Shown: in pieces, positions 11,442-22,789 of the stretch
How positions within the stretch are numbered: the stretch's first letter is position 1
Layout of the letters: each line of letters begins with the position of its first letter
DNA from: Benincasa hispida
Lineage: Eukaryota; Streptophyta; Magnoliopsida; Cucurbitales; Cucurbitaceae
Length of the DNA: 64,000 bases
Direction of reading: 5' to 3'
Assembly: GCF_009727055.1 (NCBI RefSeq)
Contig: NC_052354.1
Span: 37,624,543 to 37,688,542 of the forward strand
Notes under the pieces: model-generated
What the model was told of the DNA's origin: nothing
The model's database searches: none
Seen by the model: the letters and a program-made list of their open reading frames with translations, nothing else
Translations under genes and position numbers: made by a program

Positions 11442-14400
11442 TCAAGCTGAATAAAAGACAATGGGCACTGCAAGAGAATATTGGGAAGAACAATAAAGGG
11501 GAACTGTCATTAGCAAGATTTACATAAAGAGACCAAAGGGATTTAGTCACTACAGTGTATGCAATCAAGCTTATCTGAATTTAGAACCATTTACATCAAT
11601 TAAGATCTCATGACATACCAAACCATCATAAGACAGAGACATTATATGATTCATTAAGTCCAAATCTTATGGTCTAAGCCAGTAACCAGCAATCCAATCA
11701 TCAAGACGAGATATAAAAATGGCTAATTGAAATAGGAATTAACTGGTACCAGCTCTGGAAGGCTAACAGGTACTTTCTTTTTTTATATATATATAGAAAC
11801 AACTGCTTTCATTGATATTGGAAAAGAATAGTTAATTGAATACGATATGAACATATTGTAGTCAGTTTGTCACTGGTTTACAAAATCATAGAAATACATG
11901 GAGTTAGAGAAAAGACAAAAAAAAGTGAAGAAGTCAGATCCCAATATCAACACAAAAACAAGTCATCCATTGTAAACAATACCTGTCTTGTACTTGGATT
12001 TGAAAATCTCATTTTCCCCTTGTCCACTTCTACCCCATAAAGTTTTTTATTTTCTTATTCTTATTTATTGTTGCAACTATCAAATTTTTCAAAATTTTTG
12101 TGTGCTTGCCCTTTAAATCTTAGAGCCCTCTTATCAATTGAACCAATAGGTCACTGCCATGTTTGAGAATACCAAATCTTCCAGTTATTTCCGCATTTTG
12201 CAAGGGAAAACGACAAAGCATAAGAACATGATCTAGCTTCCTCCAAATCTCAATAAATACACATCTCTTCATGTTAAGGTACAAGGAAGAATATATCTTC
12301 ATGCAACCGCTTGATGGTATCAGACATAAGCTACCAGCCTCATGAAAACCTCTACCTTTATGAATACCTGGCTCCAATCCAGGGCTTTCCAAAGCAAATT
12401 CAGAAGACCTCTTCAACCTCAAGCTCAAGTATGATCAAGAAAATATAAAAAGACTCCTATTCTAGATAGATAAAATGTAGGGTTAACATAGATAGGAGAA
12501 AGAATCTCCTTTCACATAAGGACAGGATGGTTGATAGGAGATTCACGTTCATATGAAAAAAGGAACATCTTGTTTGTGGAGCCTTTACATGACTTCTAGG
12601 TCTTCCATCAACAGAAATTAAAAAAGAAAAAAAAGGTTGGAGAAATTCACCCATCAACGCAACCTTTTTATCCAAGAACAAAATGCTTAGAACTCTAAAA
12701 GATATCACTTCCCCAGATCATTATCCTTTTCTAAATAAATATTAGAAACAGCCCATCCTTTACCTTGCTCCTACATTCTTTGATTATTAAATGAGAGCAA
12801 TGCAAGACAGTTATACATTTTAACCAAAGAAATTTGACTTTGGAAATAGTAGATTAAATGACCTGACCTCTTTTGACCTTGAAAATTGAATCTATGCTAA
12901 TAGTTCGTGAGTATGGCTGGAACTAAATAAGACCATTTTGAGTAATGGCTCTTTTGACCTCAGAAGTGCATTGATTTTTTTAATTATGGTTGGAAAGAAA
13001 TAAGAGGATTAATTAGGATAAATGACATTCGTGGTCAGACCGTTTTGAATCAGTTCATCTCAAGCAGGTGTTCTCTATCTCATCGTTTTGCAATTTCTCT
13101 CTAAAGGTTATTAATTTGAATTGAAATGCTTTCATATTTCCTTTGTGATCAGTTTCTATCTTTCTTTTGCTTTGTATTCAGCTTTTCTTTTTGTTTCACT
13201 CATCTAGGAGCTTGTATCTTTGAGTATTAGACTCTTTTGATTAATTAAATTTGAAGTTGTCTAAAAAAACGTTTGACTGCCAGTGATGAGACTAACGAAT
13301 TATGAATCAATATTCTGAAAGTCTCATATCATTTCCAATATAAGAGGGTTAGTCAAGCATTAGACAATAAGATCTCCCCGAACCTTTTCAATTAATCAGA
13401 AAGAAAGTATATCTAAAACCATGTAATTTCTTGGAGTAAAGATTCTCTACACATAAATAGCATGCTTCAAATTAAATCCAAATTTCGTAAAATTCTAAAA
13501 CTCGAATGCTGCACAACCTTGAGAAAAATTAGAAACTCACCGATCAAGAATATAGTCAACATCAATGCAAGAGTAAATTGAACAGAACATGTAAGCTGAA
13601 GATGCCAGGGTCTGTATATCTGTCGCTGCTGAACCCTACCAAAGAGCTGAGAGAAAATGTACAGTTACAGTTACATTACATTAGGAGCCCATAATGGCAC
13701 AATTACACATAACAAAATATACTTTGTTTCATGTTCAAATGAATGTTTGGAATGGGAATAGATTGTATTCTATACATAACAAAAAAATGATTGAACATGG
13801 ATTCATGCCTCATTATTTCATACAATAGTATGGATAACTTTTTTTCCATTGCAATAAGAAATTATAGCTACATCAGGTACATTATAAGATAACAGCCAAA
13901 AAACTACTAAAACTTTTGTTTCCTATCAGACAAGAAAATAGAAAACTAACAAACAAACTAAACCAAGTCTGACAGAATGAAGCAGTTCCCTGCAATGCTC
14001 ACCTGAGAAAAATTTCCACATCCGCGTTTCCAGAAGACTGATCCTGATTTTCCTTTTCTTGAAACTTCTAGACTTGTAATAGACTGTTTTCTCTCTTGAT
14101 TTTCATCCACAATTACAATTTGCAGGTCAGGAGCAGTTGGTGGACTTGCTCTCCTTGCCTTTGTTGATCTATCCATTTTGCATAGTGCATCATCTACTCT
14201 TCTAAAACTTTCTTTCACTTCCAAATCTTTGACTTTCTGTGAGTCTATGTCTACAGCATTGGCATATTCAGTACCCTTCATTTTAGAAGAATTACTTGAG
14301 CTACAGGTAGAAGTAAGTTTCATATCTGCCACTACTCGTTCATGATTCTCATATATAGAATTTTTTGCTGAAGACCTACACACAGATGATTCAGTTTTTG

Positions 14401-15594
14401 CACTTTGTGGAACTTGCGATATGCCAGAGAGAAATGTAGCCAAATCATCGCATTCTTCCTCATTTAGATTTACCCATCGAAGTGGCTGCTTGCCCTCTTT
14501 GTCATAAGATTTTCTTAAAGCAGCTTCAACATGGGAAATTTGATTTCCAATGGCTGCAATAAATAGTCCATGTCTTTCCAACAAATGTTCTTCATTTCTG
14601 GAGCGATAGCTAACTCTAACAGCTTTCGTAAATTCTTCCAGCTAAATGTCAACAGAAAAACAACACTCGTCATTGTGATTTATAAAAAAATAGAGATCTA
14701 GTTTCAAATAAATCAATGTAGAAATATGGTTTGACTATCAAACAAGCCTCATTGTTATCATTCTAGTTATACATCTATCATCTAAAAATCTTACTTGGCA
14801 CTCCATTAGATTTTCGAAAGTATATCTGAAATTTTCATGGCATTAAGAAATAGAACAAATGCATTTTTTTTTTTTTTTGTTCAATTCAGTATCCTACCTG
14901 CCATTTGGCTGTGCCAAGAGCCATTTGAACCTCCCGACGGAGTTCATCCAAATCATCGGGACTTATCCCTTCTCTTTTCTCTCTTATCCATGTTCTATAT
15001 GCAAACTCCATTCTGAAACAAAAAAACCAATAGAAGAATCAATATAGGAGAAAGAGGCAATACAATAGAAAAATCTTTGACTAGCTAAAGTTTAATGGCC
15101 TAGGAAATAGTCAACAAATGAAGAAAGCAGTTGAATCCCTTTAAACCCCATTAAGCATATAAACTTCTAGAATTCAGAGCAGCTTTCCAAATGCAGCAAA
15201 TAGAAAATAAAACACAGAACATAAGCTTCTTAAATTATGTTCTCGAAACATCACTAAACTCATCCAACAAAAACATAAAACATAATCTTAAGTCTCTTGA
15301 AAAGAAAAAATACGAAGAGAGAAGAATAAGAAACTAACATTAAGAACTCAAAACACCCATAAACCGATCGTTACAGACTCAAATAAAACTAACCCAGAAA
15401 AGAACCCAATCAATTCTACAACAAATCGAAATAAAACTCAATCAAACATGGAGAGAAACAAAAAGGGTAAAACCCAAATCAAAGAAATAGTAAAAAAAAA
15501 AAAAAACGTACGTATCGGCAGATTCTTGGACCTGCTCGGCGGCAGAAAAGAACCCATCCTTCTTCCACAAATCGAAACTATTTGCAACTAGCAT
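11442..15594 (-). CDS. Tail-anchored protein with syntaxin-6-type N-terminal domain
   Basis: Five exons: 15594-15512, 15012-14898, 14641-14003, 13646-13541 and 11467-11442. They total 969 bases, encoding 322 residues plus TGA, and all junctions are GT-AG. Residues 1 to about 100 (starting MLVANSFDLWKKDGFF, with REGISPDDLDELRREV and EEHLLERHGLFIAAIG) match the syntaxin-6 N-terminal helical domain of plant 'syntaxin/t-SNARE family' proteins. Residues 100-279 are polar, Ser-rich and low in complexity. The C-terminus is a single hydrophobic helix (about 297-320, ending FLIVPIVFYSA), so the protein is probably tail-anchored in an endomembrane. I could not see a heptad SNARE core with a central Gln, so it may act as a regulator and not as a fusing SNARE. 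Intron 4 (2.07 kb) holds AT-rich sequence and a LINE 3' end. The start ATG is the first in exon 1. Confidence 0.85.
13130..13272 (+). mobile_element. LINE (L1-type) 3' end remnant in intron 4
   Basis: The stretch ends 'gtatctttgagtattagact' ... then an A-rich tail 'ctaaaaaaac', the same kind of tail as at 10241-10378. It lies opposite to the transcribed strand of the surrounding gene. Confidence 0.45.
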
Positions 15595-16064
15595 TGTGGG
15601 AAAAAAGGGGGTGGAAAAAAACAGAGGAGAGATTATGAAAGAAGGAAGAACAGGGGTTCAAAATCAAAGTTCATCAAAATGGGAAAATGAAATGTTGATT
15701 CGATGGTAGAAATGGGGAGGTAAAAGGGTTTGATTGTTGAGTAATTTGGTGTATTGGGTGCTTGAGAGAAGCAAGAACAGAGATGAATACGAGGAGGCAA
15801 AGCTTCACACAGACATGAGACAGAGATGGAGCTGTCTCTGTTGTTGTGTTGATTCTTTCTTGCACAATTCCCCACCTTTCCTTCTACAAGCTAATAATTA
15901 AGAGAAAGAGACTCAAAATTTGTAAATAAATACTAATTAATAATCAGAAAAATGTTAAAATAACATTTGACTCCAATATCCACTATGCCTTAAGAGTATA
16001 ATTTTAAAGTTTTAATATGTTTTTTAATAACACTTAGATTTAGGTGAGCAAGGTAATTTTTTAG
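15595..16064. other. 5' flank of the minus-strand syntaxin-type gene
   Basis: This contains the untranslated leader and promoter of the gene reading leftward from 15594. A TTCC/CTTT-rich tract on the minus strand lies within 300 bases of the start. No clear TATA box is assigned. The open frames here (for example near 15633-15875) show no protein character. Confidence 0.4.
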
Positions 16065-16670
16065 GGGGAAAATACATTTTTGCCACTATATTTTTTTTTT
16101 TTGTTTAGTTTTCATTTGGTACTTGAATTCCAAAAGGTTATACATTCACTCTTTAAATTTTAGATTTGGTTTCGATGTAACATTAGGTTTCAAAATGTTA
16201 CATTTCTATCATTGAGATTTGAATTTTGTTTCAATTTATTTTTTAAGCTTCTTGATTAATACTTTTAACTTTTATATTTTATTAAATACTTTCTTTTAGT
16301 TATTGGCATTAATTTTTCTAAATTAATTTAAAGTAATTATAAAGTGAAATTTTAAATTTAATTTTAATAGTGATGAAATAGTGAAAATTAGTTAATTATA
16401 CTTATTTTAAATTAATTAATAAAAATTAACACTAATAGTTGAGAGTAAGTATGTAACGAAAAATCAAGATTAAAAGTATAAATCTTGCAATTTAGGGATC
16501 AAATTGAAATAAAGTTTAAATCTCAATTGTGAAATTGTAATATTTTAAAATTTAGGGACTAAATTGAAATCAAACTAAAAACTTAAAAAGAATAAATGTC
16601 TAACATTTTGAAATCTATAGATCAAATGGAAACTATACTCAAAATCTAAGGACCAAAAAGATAATTTTCC
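16065..16670. mobile_element. Foldback element, copy 1
   Basis: This is a long imperfect hairpin. The left end reads GGGGAAAATACATTTTTG, and the reverse complement of the right end reads GGAAAATTATCTTTTTGG. The arms, about 250 bases each, repeat 'ttttcatttggtac', 'aaaatgttacat' and 'gagatttgaattttgtttca' on the left, and their complements in mirrored order on the right. It is non-coding. The same family is at 19957-20590. Confidence 0.65.
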
Positions 16671-18099
16671 TAATTTTTACTAAAAACGAATTTAAATAAT
16701 AATAACAACAATAATAACTTTTCAAAATAAAATATGTGATTATGGTTCTAAAATGTATAGTAGAAATGTTAAAATATAATAAAAAAAAATCAAAATCAAC
16801 AATAAACTATCCATAAAATTAAGTTTAAAATTTGTTGAAGATACAAAAACAAATTTCAACAAGTTTCAAAATATAGTGACCAATAGTATTTTAACATAAT
16901 AACAATTGTTAATATTATTTTTATTGTAGAATCAACTTTCATTTTTTTTTTTTTTGATCGAGTGGATTTAGTTTAGTGGTAATTAGTAAGTAATCTCTCA
17001 CTTGAAATTGAAGGTTCAATTTCCCTATTCTCATATAATTGGTGTACTGAAAAAACTTCATTTTCCTCTAAATATATGTTATTGGTGTGTGATATTGAGA
17101 TCAAAAATGTTTGTGTATATATATATATATCGTCAATTGTGTGTGGGGTGGAGGATTCGACATTTAACTTACTGGTCGATAATATCTGTCCTAACCATTT
17201 AAATTATATTTATGTGAATATGCATATGGGATGAGAGTGGGAGGATTTGAAATTCTCATTTTTTTCAAAAACCAAATAGTAGAAACTTATGAATAGAAGT
17301 ATCCTTTATAAGTTAATTTTCAAAAACCAAAAATTCGAAATAAAATAATAACTAATAAGGTATATCAGACGTTCACTTCACAGTAGACGATTTTGGCGAA
17401 CTCATAAAAATTACTATTTTCAGTAGGAAAAAAAATTATAATACATGCATACATACAAACATGACTAGAAAATTGTAGAAGAAGGAATAAAATTGGTTAA
17501 AAAAAAAACTCACATTAAGAATTAAAATATATATTTACTCATTATATTAAAATCACTAAACTCAATCTAGTTACCAATTTGAATATAGTTCAACCGTTTA
17601 GATACAAAGTTATTTTAATTCTCGTGATATTTTTTTTTTAAATGGTTTAATTGAAATTTCATCACATGACTTTTGATCATTTATATGATGAATATGAACA
17701 ATGAATGTTATATATAGACTATTTTAAAAAAATGTTACATTGATTATTAGGGATCTTATGTAATAATAGTGAAAATGTTGAATTACTAAGACTTTTGGTC
17801 CAAAAAATAAAAGATTAATCAAATATGGAAGGGAGAGACTAAATTTTATGAGGTGAAATTTATGAGTTAAAATAGGTTAAAAATCTTATTTCAGCCTTTC
17901 TATTTTGAAATTTGTTATATCCTATAGTTACAAATATCCAAATAATTTAGTACTCGTATATTTGATAAATCTTAACCTTCTAATTGGATTCAAAAAAGTG
18001 TAAGAAATGATTTTTAAATTATATGATTTGAAATTTAAAAAATGATTTTAAATTAATTAATTTATTTGGAACGAGAAAGATTTGAAATGAATATATTTA
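16671..18099. other. Intergenic AT-rich sequence
   Basis: No gene is visible. It includes a short TA run near 17117-17131 and scattered A/T tracts. Positions 17255-17335 contain a fragment ('ttcaaaaaccaaa') of the MITE family described at 18100-18369. Confidence 0.5.
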
Positions 18100-18369
18100 G
18101 GTCTCATTTAGCAACCATTTTATTTTTTGTTTTTAAAAATTAAATGGACAATATTTCTACTCCTAAATTTATTGTTTTGTTATCTATTTTTTATCGACGG
18201 TTTAAAAAACTAAGCCAAATTTTGAGAACTAAAAAAAATAGCTTTCAAAAAGTTGTTTTTGTTTTTGGAATTTTACTAAGAGTTCAACCATTGTATTTGC
18301 AAATATAGATGATATAGGCTTAATTTTCAAAAACAAAAATAAAAAATAAAATGGTTACAATACGAGACC
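18100..18369. mobile_element. Harbinger-like MITE with TTA target duplication
   Basis: The element is 270 bases long. The left terminus GGTCTCATTTAGCAACCATT pairs with the right terminus, whose reverse complement is GGTCTCGTATTGTAACCATT; similarity continues for about 35 bases. TTA flanks both sides (18097-18099 and 18370-18372), the target duplication of PIF/Harbinger and Tourist-type MITEs. It is non-coding. Relatives lie at 20753-21030, 21075-21365 and 23222-23393. Confidence 0.7.
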
Positions 18370-18372
18370 TTA

Positions 18373-19500
18373 GAATTTTATGTTTGAATTGTAACAGAAA
18401 AAGAAAAGAAAGTTTAGAATTTAATAATATAGATTTTAACTATGATTTGTTAATTGAAAATTAAAGTTTGACAATGTTAATTAAGTAATTAACTTTCAGA
18501 TCCTATGAAATCCTGCAAAATTCGAGTATTTTAGTCAAGAAAATTTTTAAAATAAAATAGGATTTGAAATCATTTTGAATTTTAAAATCGTTCTATTTTC
18601 TACAATACCAAACAACGGAATTCAATTGAAATTAATTATAAATTGAAATCCTTCAAAATCATGAATTTCTAACCATAAAGGCATTCTATGTCGTTAATTT
18701 ATAGATAATTAATTCTTTATAAAAAAAATAATTATTCTCTATCGATCATCTATTTATAGATTCTAAAATCGTAGTGTCAGGGTCTCTTAAACAAAAATGT
18801 TAAAGAAATAATTATTATCATTATGCAAATTAAAATGGAATGATATTCAAACAACTTAGATCAAACTAATATTCTAACTTTAAAATATGTTTAGAAAAGA
18901 AAAAAGCTAAAATTAAAGTATTAAATTTCCAATAACTAAAGAAAAATAAATACAACAATCTCATGATTAAAAATAATACAAAATTCTGGAAAATTAAACA
19001 TTAAAAACAGATTAAGATTTTCCAGCGGAAAATATGAAAATTATCAGCTGCTTCTCGTGCACAACATAATTGGACGGGGTGACAGCGAATACTTGCCACG
19101 TAATCAAAATAAGATTAATTAATGAGCAATTGATGACGTGGGAATGAATGATTGGATAGAAAAATAGGAGAGTTTCTAAGATTGCATGTGTGATAAATAT
19201 AGACAGCGTCGGCAACAGGAGAGGAGATGAATGGGACAGGTTTGTTGAGCTGGCAATTTGAAGTGCCACTCTGTCAACTTTTTTTATTCACCACTAATTT
19301 TAAATTCTTGTGATTGAATCATCCAAAATTAAGTTACAATTTTAATGTATAAGTACTAGCTATCACTTCTCATATACTTTCATTCATATATCCTATCTAT
19401 ACTCAAAGTGTTAACTTTCAAATTTTAAAAATTGTCTATTAGGTCGAAGGAAAAAATATATATTTTTTTAAATAAAAAGAATGAAATTTTAGGCATGTGC
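18373..19500. other. Intergenic AT-rich sequence
   Basis: No gene is supported. A slightly more GC-rich patch at 19020-19280 includes the words 'tgacagcgaatacttgccac' and 'tgacgtgg' (a bZIP-like ACGT core), but no coding sequence or clear promoter can be tied to it. Confidence 0.45.
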
Positions 19501-19524
19501 ACGGTTAATATTGTTATTGGATTG

Positions 19525-19770
19525 ATGTGACTGTAACCACCGATAGTGGTTGTTGTTAAAGTTGATCGTTAGTGGTGATCATCAAAGTTAGTCATTAGAG
19601 GTAATTGTCAGAGTTTGGAGGTGGAGGTAGTCATCGAAATTGAATGCAGGATGTGGTATGTGTTCGCCAAAGGTAGTTGCCACTGAAATTGGTTGCAGGA
19701 GGTGATCTTTGAAGCCTATCATTGACAATGATTATATTGTTATCGAAGTGAGATGGTGATGGTCGATGAC
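19525..19770. repeat. GGTGGT/GGTCG-rich imperfect repeat tract
   Basis: Imperfect repeats of units such as 'gttagtggtgatcatcaaag', 'ggaggtggaggtagtcatcg' and 'ggttgcaggaggtgatc' form this tract. Comparable tracts occur in the core of 4612-5145 and in the other orientation at 35085-35360. No reading frame in it looks like a real protein. Confidence 0.5.
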
Positions 19771-19956
19771 GGCATTAGATACGTTGGAAGGAGAGTGAGA
19801 GAGAAAGATATGAAAATGAAGTTCCTCAATAAGTGTAGATTTCAATGGTAAAGGCCATTGAAATTGATGAAGTTGAATAATTTGTGAAGTTGGTGGACCA
19901 ACACCCTTGAAACAAATGAATCTTATGAATATATGTTTAGTAATATTTTCTTTTTT

Positions 19957-20590
19957 TGGGAAAATTACCTTTTTGGTACCTAAGTTTTGGGTTTAATTTC
20001 TATTTGGTCTATAGGTTTTAAAATATTACACATTTAATTCTTATATGTTTTGAGTTTGGTTTCAATTTTGTCCCTAAGTTTCAAAATATCATAATTTTAC
20101 TTGACATTTGAATTCCGTTTCAATTTGGTCCCTAATTTCAAGATTTACATTTTTAACCATAACTTTTCACTAAACATTCATTTTTCATAAAGAAATGTTA
20201 ACATAGGTTAATAAATTTAAAGTAATTTGAATTATAACTAATTAAATTTTACTATTTTTCATCACTTTTATATAAAATTTTAAAATTTCACTTAATAATG
20301 ATTTTAAATCAATTTATAGACCTTGACGTCAATGATTGAAAGCAAATATTTAATGAAAAAATGAGATTAAAAATGTAAAATCTTAAAATCTAGGAACCAA
20401 ATTAAAACAAAAGTCAAATCTCAAGAGTAAAATTATAACATTATGAAACTTATAGACTAAATTGAAACCAAAATTAAAAGTTAAGGACTAAATTGAAATC
20501 AAAATTCAAACTTAAAGACTAATTATGTAATATTTTAAAACGTTGGAACCAAATAGAAACTATATTCTAAGAGACCAATTTTTTTTCCCC
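19957..20590. mobile_element. Foldback element, copy 2
   Basis: The left arm starts GGGAAAATTACCTTTTTGG, and the right end, reverse-complemented, starts GGGGAAAAAAAATTGG. The arms of 210-300 bases mirror each other through 'tttctatttggt', 'ttttaaaatattaca', 'ttggtttcaatttngtcc' and 'aagattttacatttttaa'. It belongs to the same family as 16065-16670 and in that orderly mirrored form could give a hairpin transcript. Confidence 0.65.
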
Positions 20591-20752
20591 GAAAGATGCG
20601 TGGATTTATATATAAATTTTGAATTAACGTTCTTATCTGTATTGCATCATAGATTATATAATAATATATAATAATAAGTATACAAAATTTGTGTGATAAA
20701 CTATGTTAATCAATTAATTAATATTTTTAAGATTCAATTTGAAAATTTAAAG

Positions 20753-21030
20753 TTTCGTTGGATAATCATTTTATTTAATTTTTTTTTTTAAATTAAGCCT
20801 ATAAACACTACTTTCACCAATAAATCTCTTTTTTTTGTTATCTACTTTTCACCAATGGTTTAAAAAACTAAAACTTTTGAGAACTAAAAAAATAGCTTTC
20901 AAAAAGTTGTTTTTATTTTTGAAATTTGGCCAAAAATTCAACTATTGTACTTAAAGAAAAATGCAAATCATGGTAAGAAATGTGGATGAAATAGGCTTAA
21001 TTTTCAAAAAAAATTCTACCAAATACATAT
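20753..21030. mobile_element. Harbinger-like MITE, degraded copy
   Basis: It shares with 18100-18369 the phrases 'aaattaagcctataaacact', 'agctttcaaaaagttgtttt' and 'gatgaaataggcttaatttt'. Its termini are eroded. Confidence 0.55.
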
Positions 21031-21074
21031 TTGAAAATATTAAAAATGAAGAATACGACTATATTGTTCATTTA

Positions 21075-21365
21075 GGCTTCATTTGGTAACTATTTTGTTT
21101 TTTGTTTTTGTTTTTGAAAATTAAGCCTATAGACACTACTTCCACCTTCAAGCTTCATCATTTGTTATCTACTTTTCACCAATAATTTAAAAAATCAAGC
21201 CAAATTTTGAAAACTAAAAAAGAAGCTTTGAAAAGTCGTTTTGTTTTTGGAATTTGACTAAGAATTCAATCATTATAATTGAAAAAGATACAAATCATGA
21301 TAAAAAAATATAGATGATATAACCTTAATTTTTTAAAAACTAAAACAAAAAACAAAATGGCTAAT
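21075..21365. mobile_element. Harbinger-like MITE, copy with intact left end
   Basis: It starts GGCTTCATTTGGTAAC after a TTA (21072-21074) and ends near 'aacaaaatggctaattt', lacking the last bases of the right terminal repeat. The internal text matches 18100-18369. Confidence 0.55.
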
Positions 21366-22789
21366 TTCTTGTTTCCAAATTTATCTTTTCATAATACTAC
21401 TTGATCGCATTTTAGAGACTAATGAGATATTTATTCAAAAATTCTTTATTAAAAAAGACAAATAAATTGGAAAACTAATGGTTGGTATTCATTGGTCAGT
21501 ATTCAACTCATTATCTATAATTGCCACATTGGTTGCAAAGAAAGGTTAGTTGGTGGAGTTGGGAATANTATATATATAAAATATAATATAATATAATATA
21601 ATCACAACTTTATGAGTAGGGAAACCACTTGACTTTGAGAAGGAATATTTGTTTCAATGTAACTTATAGATTAATTTAACATTATGATTGATATATAATG
21701 AAGGTTGTCCTCATGTTAAGCGTTGATCTCAAATTAGTTAATACTTTTTTTAAAAAACTATTTTTCTTAATTAAACAAATATTTTCTTATCTACCTAACT
21801 ACTTTACATTTTTTTTTGATAATTTAAGTTTTATTTGGATCATAATTATTAAAGTTTCTTTGACTATCAAATTAAATGGCTATTGACAAATGTGGATACT
21901 GTGTCAAAATTTTGATATAATTGAATGAAGAAAAACTACGATCGAATAAGAACTCTTGTAAAGTATTTAGAAAATAGAATTTAAGACTATTGACAATTTT
22001 TTCTTAAATGAGATAGAACTCTTGTCAAGTAAGAGAATTAACTAATCGAACCGTAATAAAACACTTTTTTTTTTTTTTGCACTAAGTTAATTAAAGTACA
22101 CGTCAAAACTTTGATATTTTGACTGATGACATATTTGAGTCAAGTGGTTAATGTATATACCTTTGATCGAGAGGTCAACCGCCTCTTGACCAACCATCCA
22201 AAACGAACTAGATTATGTAAGCGATTTTTGGAGAAGCATTCTCATACATTGAAAGTTTGTTTATTTTATTCAGTATCTCAAAAGGCTTGAGATGGAGAAG
22301 AGAACTGCCCTGAAATTAAGAACCAATAAAATTATAGCATCCACAACCAATCCCAAAAGCTTTTATGGGGTTTATTAGGTGCAAATGACATGGACCACAA
22401 TCAAAAGTAAAGCATTAAGCATCACTATTCATACCCAAAATGATTGAAACATCCAACAAAAGCAAAGCATAAAGCATCTCTAGTTTGCCCTTTTAGTGTG
22501 TGGTGGTTCAGAATCTTCATAGAAAGGAAACAGTTGAAATCAGCCTCAATCAAAATTGTATTCTTATAAGCTCAAGAATTTCTAATTGTTTAATATTCAT
22601 ACATGGCCAAGTAAAAAAAGCTCACAACATTATCAGATCAGTCAATCACTTCTAAATCATCCACCTTTTGGCCTAATTTTGACACAAACACCTTATTTAT
22701 CTACTTTTACAGGGTTAGCATTCTCCTTTATGATAAAATCTAAAAAAATGGCTTACTGGAAACGGGCATATAACTGAAGGATCTTGTTT
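21366..22789. other. Intergenic, downstream of the SET-domain gene
   Basis: No gene was found. An ambiguous base N at 21568 lies in a TA-rich run. Positions 22280-22789 probably include the 3' untranslated region of the minus-strand gene that ends at 22790. Confidence 0.45.

Noticed and set aside
12120..12708. Two minus-strand open frames (102 and 83 codons) within the long last intron of the syntaxin-type gene
   Set aside because: Neither joins to the exons by splice sites in phase, and their translated text shows no domain. The terminal exon 11467-11442 already completes the protein with LIVPIVFYSA.
14003..14641. Continuation of exon 3 of the syntaxin-type gene to an in-frame stop (SIAGNCFILSDLV ending)
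   Set aside because: The GTGAGC donor at 14002 and exon 4 at 13646-13541 restore a transmembrane helix expected for the family; the read-through end looks like intron sequence. It remains possible as a retained-intron isoform.
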